Assembly (NCBI RefSeq): GCF_015832195.1 | Contig: NC_052046.1 | Coordinates: 32,206,911 to 32,270,910 of the forward strand | DNA from: Motacilla alba alba | Lineage: Eukaryota; Chordata; Aves; Passeriformes; Motacillidae | Reading direction: 5' to 3' | DNA length: 64,000 bases | Part shown: positions 35,998 to 47,400 of the stretch, in pieces | How positions within the stretch are numbered: the first letter of the stretch is position 1 | Layout of the letters: the number at the start of each line of letters is the position of its first letter | Notes under the pieces: model-generated | What the model saw: only the letters and a program-made list of their open reading frames with translations | Told to the model about the DNA's origin: nothing | Database searches by the model: none | Program-made: the position numbers and the translations under genes

Positions 35998-36035
35998 AGC
36001 CAAACATTCATTGAACAGCCAAACATTCATTGAAC
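35998..36035. repeat. 19-bp unit duplicated in tandem
   Basis: AGCCAAACATTCATTGAAC occurs twice back to back (35998-36016 and 36017-36035), directly before the CR1 at 36040. Confidence 0.95.
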
Positions 36036-36039
36036 AGGT

Positions 36040-37097
36040 GCTCTGTTCACTGGGTTAAAAACTAGCTAGATGGCTGGTCCCAGAGAGTGAAGGTGAACAG
36101 AGTTACATCCAGCTGGCAACTGGGTGCTAGTAGTGCTCCTGGGGGCTCAGTGTTGGGGCCAGGTCTCTTCAATATTTTTGTCAGTGATCTACATGAGGGG
36201 TTCAAGCTATTCCTCAGGCAATTTGGAGATGACAACAGTTTTGGTCACAGTGTTGATCTGCTGAAGGGCAGGAAAACTCTACAGGGGGATCTGGACAGGC
36301 TGGATAGATGGGCCCAGGTCAACAGTATGGGGCTCAACAGGGCAAAGTGCAGGGTCCTGAGCTTGCAACAGCCCGAGGCAGTGCCACAGGCTGGGGACAG
36401 AGTGGATGAATAACAAGAAAGCTGCTCAGCAGAAAATGACCTGGAAGTGCTGGTTGACGGTGGCTGAAGATGAACTAGCTGTGCCCAGGTAGCCACGAAG
36501 GCCAGTGGCATCTTTGCCACTACCAGCAATAGTGTGGCCAGCAGGACCAGGGCAGTGACTGTCCCCCTGTACTTGGCACTGGTGAGGCCACACGTCGAGT
36601 CCTGTGTCCAGTTTTAGGCCCCTCACAAGAAAGACTTTGAGGTGGGGAAGTGAGTCCAGAGAAGGGCAATGGAGCTGGGGAAGGGTCTGGAGCACAAGTC
36701 CTGTGAGAAGCAGCTGAGGGAGCTGCTGTTGTTCAGCCCGGAGGAAAGGGGGCTTGGGGGAGACATTGCTGCTCTGTACAACTACCTGAAAGGAGGCTGT
36801 AGCCAGGTGGGCATTGGCTTCTTCCCCCAGGTACCAGTGACAGAATAGGAGGGCACAGGCTCAAGCTGTACCACGGGAGGTTCAGGTTGGACAGCCGAAA
36901 GAATTCCTTCACTGAAAGGGTGGTCAAATATCAGAATGGACTGCCCAGAGACATGATGAAGTCACCATCCCTGGAAGTGGTCAAGAACCTATGGAACATG
37001 GCATTCAGGTCCATGGCTTAGTTGACATAGTGGTATTTGGTCAAAGGCTGAACTCGATGACCTTGGAAGTCTTTTCCTACCTTAATGATTCTGTAAT
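36040..37097 (+). mobile_element. CR1 LINE with partial RT frame, forward
   Basis: It runs from inside the reverse-transcriptase domain to the 3' tail. An open piece at 36087-36413 has VLGPGLFNIFVSDL and FGDDNSF (the FADD active-site motif with A to G), followed by LDRLDRWAQVNSMGLNRAKCRVL. Downstream are ORF2 C-terminal sequence with stops and the 3' UTR (GGTTCAGGTTGGACAGC, CTGAACTCGATGACCTTGGAAGTC), ending at ATGATTCTGTAATT. It is 5'-truncated and not functional. Confidence 0.9.
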
Positions 37098-39317
37098 TAT
37101 CTGATTTTGGCTGCATCATTGTTGCTGTAGGACAGGGTGTAAAATTGGGTGTATGTAGTGGGATATTTCTTCTGTCATATTTTGTTAGTACCCAGCAATC
37201 TCAGGACTATTCATATATTCATGTCCTCATGCTGAGACCGCTCTGAAGTTCCTCCCTGGAAATCTATATATTTCTACTTCCCCCTTCAATTCAAACCAAA
37301 TTGTTCCATTTCTCTCCCATCTCTCATTGTTATTACAATTTATCCTCATGGTTTTCCCTCTGATGACTGTGATTATGCAGCTACTGGCAGCACTGCTTCT
37401 GCTGACATAATCTTGTCTCTGTTTATTTTCTGAGCTGGAGTAGATAGTGCAGTCAGGAAGACACATACTTGGAGTTTATCACTGGGGATGACAGACGTGA
37501 TTTGGTTTCTTCTATATTGTGAAGGCAAATCACAACCAATGATGTAATACGCTACCTAAATTCATAATTTTTACTTGCTTGAACTTATTTGGATCCAAAC
37601 AAAGATGTCAAGGGTCTGTGTTTCTTAGGTGTCAGATTTAACTAAGGACCTGAGAATCTTACAGTAACCAATCAATTCCAAAACTGTTGAACAGTGTTTT
37701 GCACTTTTTTCCATGTTAGAAAGTCAGACAGCGTAGCCTTTTTCAAATAAATTTTGTAGTGAGTGGGAGTTTAAGTCCAAGTAAGGTCACCCTGCAGCCT
37801 TCTCTAATTAATATACTCTTTAATTGACAAGTTATTAAATCAGTGATTTTTTTCTTTGTGAGATAGAAAATTCTAGCTCCTAGAGAGAGCAAATTGGTCC
37901 AATGCATGTGCAAGGGAAAAAAAACTGATTCCTAGAAAAAGACCATGGTGGGAAACTAATTTATTCTGGATCTATGTAGCTGGAATCAAGAGAATGTTGT
38001 CCAGGTGCTCTTCTGCACAAGTAGCAGCAGTTCATGAAAATGAAATTTTTCAGCTTTGTAGAAAAGAAGCTTTAAAACCTTAACAGTGGCTTTTCTGTTT
38101 TTCACATAATGAAATTATACTCTGCAGGATACTCTAGATACAGTGACATAACCAAGAAATTCTTTATGAACCTTAGTTGATTCTCTGTATGGGATCAATA
38201 TAGTCCAGTCATGATTTAAGCAGTGGAGCTCATTCTGTGCAATTCATGGTTTTAGTCTTAATGACATTTGAAAACAATAATCAGCCAAAGAATTTATTTG
38301 TTTTCTTTGCATTTTCTTTAAGCTATTTTTTTCTCTGTTCTTGAATTCTTTTCAAACTGTTTTCAGTGGTGTACAAGTTGGGTTTGTTTTTTCTATCAAA
38401 TATTTGAAATTCCTAATTGGTACATCAGAATGTAGATGAAATAAATGTAATTTACTAAAAACTAAAGCTTATGGAAATTACATTATCGTCACACTTAAGT
38501 AAATACATTAATTCACATATATGTGTGTTTAAAATGCAAAAGTGACCCATAAGGAGACCCATATTACTTATTTTCAGTAATAGAGTTAAATTTTAAAAAG
38601 ACAACTTATCAGTTCTTTATCACTTGGGAAGCGACTATCACACAACTTCACGACAAGAACAGGTGAAGTTAAGTAGTGGGATTGTCCCTGGTATAGGGTT
38701 GTGCTAGGGCTGTCAGAATTGGGCCAGAGTCCCTTGTGTGACACTATTTAATAATACTATTTTCATTGCTTAGAAATTTAGTATATCTATGTAAAATAAT
38801 CCTTCTTATCACATAGAACACATAAAAATTAATTTAAACAGTTCAAGTGTCGTTTTCCTAAACCAATACAGAAAGAGAATATAAGTAAATGGGCAAATTA
38901 TTATTGCACACTATTCCTACATTAATGATCCTGCTTTTTCTTGCTCTTTCATGCAGTAATTTTACCAGTTCCTCTTTGACCAATGCAATAATCTCTTTGT
39001 TTGGACAGTGGATCTGCATATGCTTTGAAATCTATTTCCTTCCTTGATGTGTAGGCAACACAATACTACAGTAGAAGAGTGTAGATGTAGAAAAACACCT
39101 ACTGGAGCAGGAGCAGGAATATTATGTACCAAAAAAGACAACAAATTTTGCCAGATGGTGAAGCATTCAGTCCTTTAAGGCTGTTAAATATTCTAATAAA
39201 TTCATGAACAAAGCCTGGTTTCAGCCATTTTCTTTGCACCACTGTGTATCAAGATGGGTTTAACATTTCGTCTTTGAAATACAGTATGGTTATTGAATTC
39301 TGCAACAATGTAATTAT
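37098..39317. other. AT-rich unannotated stretch
   Basis: No gene or mobile element recognised. Confidence 0.6.
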
Positions 39318-39322
39318 CTACT

Positions 39323-40708
39323 TGTCATGGTTTGAGAGGAAGTGAGTTTTTGGGAGGTGGTGGTGGTCAAACCAATAGGTGCTCGGATGTGGATATTGGC
39401 ACCTGGTTTGACCATTGAGGATATGGATATGCCTCTGAGAACACAGGGGTTAAAAGCGAGGAACTCCCAGGAGAACTCTCTCTTGGTTCCGGTGGATGGA
39501 GAGGTCAGACCTCCCCTGCCCAGCTGCGGGCTGGGTGGGGGAGGAGAAGCCACGAGGCCGAGGGAGGTAGGCCGGAGCCTTGGGCAGAGACGGGAGGCGA
39601 TGCCTTGGATAAGAGTGAGTTCCCCACGGAGGTGGAAGGGTGGAAGAACTCGGAGAGGCAGCGGGCAGCCCCCCCTCCTCAGGGGAGAGAGAGAGAGGTG
39701 CCAGTGCTACCTTGGAATTCGATAGCACTGGCCTGGCCGAGGAAGAGAAGGGGGGGTGGCAAGGGAAGAGTGCCCGGCCGGCGGAGCCAGCGTGGGAGTT
39801 TGGGATGAGTAGAGACTGTGATTTTAACCCTTCTGTGGGACGATGGAAACCTTGCAAATGCTGATCCTCTGGGAGTTGAAAGAGGAGAGAGACGGAAATA
39901 AAATAAGAGGAAATACGCAAGTGTGATGAAAGCTGTGAAGGTTGAAGAATGACTGAGAGAAGTTGAGAAAATCCCAGGTGGAGGAGATGATGGAGTGGCT
40001 TTTGGCTGGACTTTTCTTGTATAGCCATGGACAGAACCTTTCCTGTAATACAGAGACTGCATTTTAGGGGGAGGCGGTGGCTTGGTGCCAAAGGAGCGAT
40101 GTGAGCGGAGACGACGGGTGATGAGGTGATGGTGAGACCCCTCGGCCCCAGGGGGTGAAATATTGGGGGGGACTAGTGTCCCGAAAAAAGGTGAGAGACT
40201 GTCGTTTTCTCCTGGAACTGGGCGAAGCATCCTTGAAAGGGGAAACCCTAAAAGCAGCTCTGGTCCATGTGCAGTGGTGAGAGCACTGAACATGGAAGGA
40301 AGAAGTCACGAAGGTGGTTGCTGAGTGACGGGGAAACACAGCTGGACTCGGCTGTGTTTCCAGGGGAAACCTGTGGCGCAAGGGGACTCTTCTCTCCTTG
40401 ATGAAATGAGAGGCGATTGTCGGAAGGGTGGAGATGGACTGAGTTGATTATTTGAAGGGTGATGGACTGGATAAAGATCTAAGGTTTTGTGTTATTCTGT
40501 GGGAAATTGAGTGGGGGGAGGAGAAATGTTTGAAAGGTTTCCATTTTGCTCTGTGTGTTCATTTTATAATTGTATGATAATAAAGTTTTTTTCCTATTCA
40601 TAAGTAGAGGCCTGCTTTGCTCTGTCTCTGATCACATCTCACAGCAGATACCAGGGAGAATAGGTTTTCATGGGGGCACTGGCATTGGGCCAGCGCCAAA
40701 CCATGACA
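39323..40708 (+). mobile_element. 1.4-kb solo LTR with 5-bp TSD and 12-bp inverted ends
   Basis: It starts TGTCATGGTTTG and ends CAAACCATGACA, a perfect 12-bp terminal inverted repeat. CTACT flanks both sides (39318-39322 and 40709-40713). AATAAA at 40579-40584 in TGATAATAAAGTT, followed by about 125 bp, gives the orientation. The interior is much more GC-rich than the surroundings. It holds two long overlapping minus-strand ORFs (213 and 204 codons) whose proline/serine-rich translations show no retroviral or cellular motif; I treat them as chance. With no gag/pol remnants, this is a recombined solo LTR. Confidence 0.9.
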
Positions 40709-40713
40709 CTACT

Positions 40714-41343
40714 TCTTTACTTAGTCATCTTTTTTGAAATGGTATCAAATGCTACAGCAAAATGAAGCAAAGGTATAGGATACGAACAAGATTTATTTTT
40801 CGAATACGAAGTTCTCTGGTACTTGCACAGAGTGCCCTGTAGCAGAGCCTTGTGAGAATGAAGGATTCTAGTGGGCCCATCTCAAACAGAAATCGCATGA
40901 TCAGAGTCCTTGTGAAATTAAAAGTTTTAGCTAGTTCTCCATGACTAAAATCTTTGTATTGCCTTCCTTTATTGCAGTTATTACAGCACAGCTTAGGAAA
41001 TTGGTTACATCTTCTTAAAAGGGCACTGCCCCTAATAACCAGCAAAAGAGTCTGAGTGAAACACCACAACAATTGCATTTGTACTTGCAGGGACAATAAT
41101 GCAGCTGTGGGTCAACTCTCAGGTTCCTCCTATTGTTGCTTAGATTAATTATGCTATCTTTCAAAGTTTATAATAAATCTCAGTATAGACCTAACTGATG
41201 AAAATGGTAGATCAAGAGTGTCTTCAGAAGAATCCCTTATCAAATGACTTAGTGAAGGATGTGTTTTTCTCTCTGTAATGTGACAGAGATTTCCCTTCAT
41301 TGCTTCCTGTAAATCAATGTTCTTGGCAAGGAGATGGACTTCA
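40714..41343. other. Unannotated stretch
   Basis: AT-rich sequence. A 114-codon minus-strand ORF at 40752-41096 has no recognisable motif and is not supported as a gene. Confidence 0.55.
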
Positions 41344-43400
41344 AATCATAGGGTCATAGACTCATTAAGGTTGGAAAAACCTCTAAGATCATCAAATCCA
41401 ATAATCAACCTAGCACTATGATTTCTTTAAGTGCCATACCCACACATTTTTTAAACATTTTATGAGATAGTGACCACTTCTCTGGGAAGTCTGTTCCAAT
41501 GCTTTACAACTCTTTCTGTTAAAAAACTTTTCCCAATATCTAATCTAAACCTCATCTGGAACAACTCGAGAGTATTTTCTCTTATCTTGTCACTTGGTAC
41601 TTGAGAAAAATGAGCAACATCCACCTCATTACAACCTCCCTTCAGGTAACTGTACAGAGTCCTCGAGTCTTCTTTTTGAGACTAAATAACTCCTCTTCCT
41701 TCAGCTGTTCCTTGTAAGATTTGTGTTTCATAAGACCCTTCATGAGCTCCATTGTCTTTCTCTGGACATGCTCCAGCACTTCATTGTCCTTTCTGAAGTG
41801 AGGGGTCCAAAAATGAACACAACACTCCAGGTACAGCCTCACCAGTGCCCAGTACAGGGGAATGATCACTCATAAATCCTGCTGGCCACACAATTGCTGA
41901 TACAAACCAGGATGCTGTTGGCTTTGTAGGTCTCTTGGGCACACCGCTGGCTCATATCAGCTGGCTGTCAACACTACGACCAAGTCTCTTTCTACTGAGC
42001 AGCATTCAAGCCACTCCTCCTCCAGTCTGTAGTGCTGCATGGGGTTGTTCTGACCCAAGGGCAGAGCTCGACACCTTGTCGAACCTCATGCTCTTGTCGT
42101 CAGCCCACAGATCCAATATGTGCAGACCGTTCCACAGAGCCCTTCTACCCTCCAGCACTCCCACCCAATTGGGTGTTGTCTGCAAACTTACTGAGGATAC
42201 ACTTTATCCCTTTGTCCAGATTGTTGCTAAAGATATTGAACAGGATTGGACCCAGTACTGAGCCCTGGGGTGCCTCATTTGCCACCTGTTTTGCTCCAAC
42301 ACTCTCCAGGCCTAGCCATCCAGCCTCCATTGTATTCAAAGTGTACCTGCCCATGGCATGGACATCCAGTTTCTCCAGGACAATGCTGCAGAAAATGGTG
42401 TTAAAATGCTGTTGAAACCATGACCCACTGGCTGTCCTGTACTTTTTGCCTGATGGCTCTCAAGGGGTTCTGCCCCATGACCTTTCCTGCACCCAGGTCA
42501 AAGTAGCACTGTAGTGATGAAGGCCTGTAATTCCCTGAATCATCCTTCTAGCCATTCCTGTAGATGGATGTCAGATACAACTTCCAGTCACTGGAGACCT
42601 CCCTCCAGGTCTGCAGATAAATGACTGAAAGTGCTTTGGTGAGCTCTTCTGCCAGTACTTTTGGGTGAATCCCATGAACATCTGTGGTCTAAGTGGCACA
42701 TGAGGTCACTCACCATTGTCTCTTGGATTATGGGGACTTCATTCCTCTCCCCATCTCTTTCAGCTGAGGGGCTGGGTAACTTGATGACAACTGGCCTTAC
42801 TTTGAAAGACTGAGGCAGCTGAGGTGTTGAGTACATCAGTCCTTTCCTCATCCTTTATCATCATGTTTTCCCTGATATCCAATAAAAGATGAAGATTCTC
42901 CTTAGCCCACCTTTTTTTGCTTTTCTAGCCCCATAGGTGGATAGTGAGGTAGACTGAAAACTGATTGCCAGATTCAACGTGGTGGTGATTAATGACAGTG
43001 TAAGCAACATCTACTGTTCTCTGTCATTCCCTGAGTTGGTCAACTCAACATAGAAACCTATGAGGGGCTAAGGGGGATTCCTCCTTCACAAGTCCGAGCT
43101 GACCTTTCCAGTCACATCCTTGTCCTTTGTGTATCTCAGGAGTGTCCTATGAAAAACACTGACCAGCTCACCCAGGATTTGGGGGTACACCCCATCAAGT
43201 CCCATGAACCTAAGTATATCCTATCTCTTTAAATCTTCTCTAACCTTCTCCTCTTCTTAGAGGAAGTCTCCCTTGTTCCAGACTTTCCTTCTCATATTAG
43301 AAACCTTGGATTCCCACTAATTGATCTTACCAGGAGAGATTGAGGCATAGAGGCATCAGGCACTTCTTTCATGCTTTTTGCCACCAAGAAAATGTAAAAT
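41344..43400 (-). mobile_element. Long CR1 LINE copy, reverse
   Basis: The 3' tail is at the left (CATAGGGTCATAGACTCATTAAGGTTGG). Going right: 3' UTR, ORF2 C-terminus, then the RT domain. A minus-strand open piece at 42145-42354 contains PQGSVLGPILFNIF and FADNTQL (FADD with D to N at the second aspartate). Further right are ORF2 sequences with CCCTTGTTCCAGACTTTCC and a 'gaggcatagaggcatcaggcac' block. Frame is broken repeatedly. At about 2 kb it is one of the two longest CR1 copies here. A stretch around 42900-43200 matches less well and may be another fragment. Confidence 0.85.
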
Positions 43401-44218
43401 TGCTCTTTTGCTGTAGCTAATCAGCTAATATTTTTGACAGTAGCACCTCTGAAAAGCATGTGAAATTAAAAAAAAAAACAAACAAACCAACATAGAAATG
43501 AGGAAGAGTATCAGTTAAAGGAATAAATCAAACAACCCTGTTGCAACCAAATCGAGATTTTGCACTCTTTAAAACAGCAGAGTAATAATTACTCTTTTAA
43601 ACGAACTTGTCTATGGATTTCCCCTCTAAACCCTTTCTTAACTATTTCCTTCTACTATTTGCTTTTTGCCTTTCACTGTATTTTAGATGCCTAGGTATTT
43701 TCAGCTTAATTCTGAGCGCAAGTGGGGGAAAACAGTAAGATCTATGCAATATCGAAAACTGACCTATTTTTGAACACTCCTCTGAAAGTTGTTGACTCTT
43801 GCAAGAAGAAATCTGCCATCAGAATGAAGCTTTAAAAAAATTCTATACTGGAAGTAATTTTTTTTTGGTTTGAGGGAGTTATGACCATTTAAATCTATAG
43901 AATTGTGAATGTCTCCCTCCATAGGCTGAGTGCACCAGCAGTGACCCGCAGATTAATGATACATGAAAAAATTTGACTGTTTTAGCAGTTCGCTGCAGGC
44001 TGGAGAAGGCATAGACAGATATCCAATGCAATTCAACAATGTCCTTTCTCTGGAGAGGATATTCCTGAGGACCAGAAACAGATTTTACTGAGCTTTGGCC
44101 CTCATACTGCCTGTCACTTGCTAAATGAAGTTTTAGTAGACAGCTATATTTTGAATAAAGTCCTAAAGTACACCTCTGAGGCTCCCAGAAATCTCTAAAC
44201 ATTGCTCTTGCTCTTGTC
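43401..44218. other. Unannotated stretch
   Basis: No recognised repeat. A 107-codon minus-strand ORF (43879-44202) has no motif I know. Confidence 0.5.
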
Positions 44219-44437
44219 TTGATTCACAAGCTGTATGAGGGAAGGTTTACTCTGGATGTTAGGAGCAATTTCTTCACAGAAAGGGTGGTTAAACATTGGA
44301 CTGGGCTGCTCAGGGAGGTGGTGTTTAAGAAAAGACTTGATGTGGCACTTAGCAGTGTAGTTGACAAAGTGGTGTTAGTTCAGAGGCTGGACTTGATATC
44401 GCAGAGGATTTTTCCAACATAACTGATTCTGTGAAAT
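44219..44437 (+). mobile_element. CR1 LINE 3' end, forward
   Basis: GAAGGTTTACTCTGGATGTTAGGAGCAATTTCTTCACAGAAAGGGTGG, GGGCTGCTCAGGGAGGTGG and GGCTGGACTTGATATCGCAGAGG lead to CTGATTCTGTGAAA. This is a 5'-truncated CR1 3' UTR. Confidence 0.9.
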
Positions 44438-47400
44438 AATTTTAATTTTCAGTCAAAAAAGAAAAATACATTTTTCCTCCAAAGTAAATCAGTAATGAAC
44501 TGTGTTGTCAGTCAAAACCTGCCCAGGTGTCTTGTCAAGTTTTATTGCTGATCAGAATCACAGAATCAATTCAGTCAGTTCCACAGGGAGAAATTATTAT
44601 GAAATAGAGACTTTCAGAGATGTTTAGATACTTGGAGATATAACAACTCCAAATAATTTCAAAAATATTGTCTTTTTCCTATCAACAATGCTTCTCTTTT
44701 GATAAACTACTGTTTATACATAGTGCAATGTGAGTGACATCCCAGTTGCAATGTCTGACATCTGATTGCAATAGCTTGTTTGCTGTAGTTAAGAACAGAA
44801 TTTGTTTACAGAACAGTGATAAAATCACAGTGAGATCCATACATTTAAGTTTATTAGCCATTCTCTGGGTATTGCTGCAATTTAGATTTTTAATGCAATT
44901 GCAGTTTTAGAAACTCCTGTGAAGTATGGTTATTTTCCACTTCATATGAGGTACCTTTTATTTGTTTCATATTAGTAAATAGCTGAGATTCATTCTTGGC
45001 ATAAGAAACTAACAAGCAAGAGTCTGTGTTTTTATCTGAATTATTCAGAGTGTTATTTTTCTTGTTTTGGCTACACTGTATTTTACAGATCAGGGACAAT
45101 CAAAACTGATGTTGCAATAAGCAACATCTGAATATTTTCATTTTAAAAATTATTTTAAAATTACCAGATATTTATATTAAATAAAGCACGTGAGTGTATG
45201 TGGCCTAATATAATTGAATGTTTCATTAGGTAAATTCTAGAACTACAGGAAATATTTACTATGGCCAGATTGATAGTCGAAGCACATGTGACCTGCGGGA
45301 AGCATGACATATTAAATTGCATCCAAAACCAACAGATGGTGATAGGAAGCATACAGCTATTAGTTCGGGCCCAAAAAGTTTTGGCTTCATAATTTGTTTG
45401 GAAAAGTTAGGCTATGGGCTAACTAGTAAGGACAGCGTGTATAAAAGTGATATTTTGAAGAGATGGTAGCAGCATCCAAGCAGATCCAAAACACAGTCCC
45501 ATAACAGCTGCTGCAATCCACACAGCACCCTGCATGCTGAGCTCCTCTTAGCCTGAAATCAGAAGACAAATGGACAAGTTATTTGTTTGAAGTTGTGACT
45601 TTATTTCCAGTGAGACAAATGTTTTGCACTGCCTTAATCAAACATACTGTAACTCATTGAAGAGAATCTCCTAAGAAATCCTAGAGAGCTCCTAAAGTAC
45701 ATGAATTAGTGACAGGTCAATTGCTTTCCTCTCTATAACCATACTCTCTCTCAGATATTTCCCTGTGTATTGAGCTGAACTGAAGCGGTGTTACTAGATT
45801 CACAAATTAGTCCAGATGGCATTTGTTCTAAAATTCAGAAAGCTGAAAATCTTCCTCCTTTTACTCTTGAATTTCTACAGACCTCCTTAGAGAATTGCCA
45901 ATCCCTCACAGGCACAATAACAAGAGCAGAGACAGAGTACTAAGTGTGGCTTAGTGCTCTGTGCAATTTAAAAGATTCAAACATTCAAACTTATTTTTAA
46001 GCCTTTTAAACCATAGAGCTTCGTATCACAGCTTAGTAGTTCTTTTGATTTCTTTTTATAGCTACAGTGTTTCTGAAGAAAACTCAGCCAAATAAAGTGT
46101 GATTGACTGTTAGTTTATGTTGAGTGCAGCCGCCATAAGAATTTTCAGCATCAACTTACAGGTATCAAGTGGGAATGATTTTTCTACATAATTTTAAAAT
46201 CAAATTGTATGTATTTATGTGTAGATAACCATAAAAATGTACAGTATCAGTGAAGATTTTGGCCTGATTTATAGCCTTGGCCATCATAGTTTCTAAATCT
46301 CTGGAAAATAAGTTTATAAACACTGATCTATTGCACCCTTGACAAAATGATCAGCAATAAGATATGGAGGAATAAATTGATGTTAGAATGAAAAAAATTT
46401 CTTAAAACAAGTGTTAAAATTGTGATCAGCTGTCCAGCTGGAAAAGCAAGGAAGCCAAACTAAACCAGATAGAAATACCTGGTGAAAGGAAAAGTAAAAT
46501 TAAAAAAAAACCCAGAAAACAGCCTCTATCAGAATATCATCTATGAAGATTCAAAATTTTTGAAGAATGGTTGCTTCCAGTTTGTTGTTTGCTTGGTTTC
46601 TTTTAAATTCTTTTTTAATTACGGGAAATCTATAATAAAGGAATCAGAAGTGATGTGGCCATTTATTTCCAAGTAGTGCTCGTGATCAAATTTTGTGTGT
46701 CAAGGGCTGTAGAATGATTTTGCAACAGATGATGAGCTTAGCAAAGGCCTATTCTACTTATGCAATTTTGCATAGTCCATCATAAACAAAATCAACTAAA
46801 AATCAAGCCATAGAGTTCAGAAAGCAGGAGTCAGGTTGTTAAAATGCTGGTTTTAATCAGAGACATTTAACAATTAAGTACGGGTCTTTTTGACACTATG
46901 TCAGAAAGAATGGACATTGGAGTTGTAAGGCACAGCTAGAGCTACAAGAAATCAGTCAGCTTTTGGATTTCAGTGATATCACTTACGTGAGTTCAATTAA
47001 AAACTTCACATAATGGACACGGCCCTCTGGGTAAGTAGATCAGTTCAGCCAGCTGGTGACAGGAGGAGTGCTCCTTTGGCTGGACCTCTCAATGCAGGCC
47101 ATTTTGGGTGGTCCACAGTACTTGCTTCTGCCAATGTCTACAGATGTTGCATTTTGGATGTTGGAAGTTACACCCCTGCTTATCTCTTCCATAAGCTTGT
47201 CTAAGGCATGCTTCAATCTGGTGACACCTCATAAAAAATGTCTTAGGTGCTGTGTACTGTTTTAAACTTACTTCCTTCTAGTTTCAGTGACTGAACTTTA
47301 GCTATTGTATGTTGGTGGGTGTCACTCACCTTATTTTCTTTCATGACTTTGTAAACCTTAATCATATATGTTATGATCATGTATAGGTTATACTTTGCCT

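Larger units (their letters stand above)
34656..36036. other. Unannotated stretch with a stem-loop and A27
   Basis: No gene. It contains a 13-bp stem-loop at 34759-34788, an A27 run at 34837-34863, and a 19-bp tandem duplication ending at 36035. Confidence 0.6.

Noticed and set aside
45465..45560. Block resembling the 'CCAAAACACAGTCCCATA' part of a songbird LTR
   Set aside because: Similarity is limited to a few tens of bases and could be chance.
47013..47265. Overlapping short plus-strand ORFs with a GTAAGT nearby
   Set aside because: Two overlapping frames of 63 and 69 codons, no known motif, and no matching acceptor.
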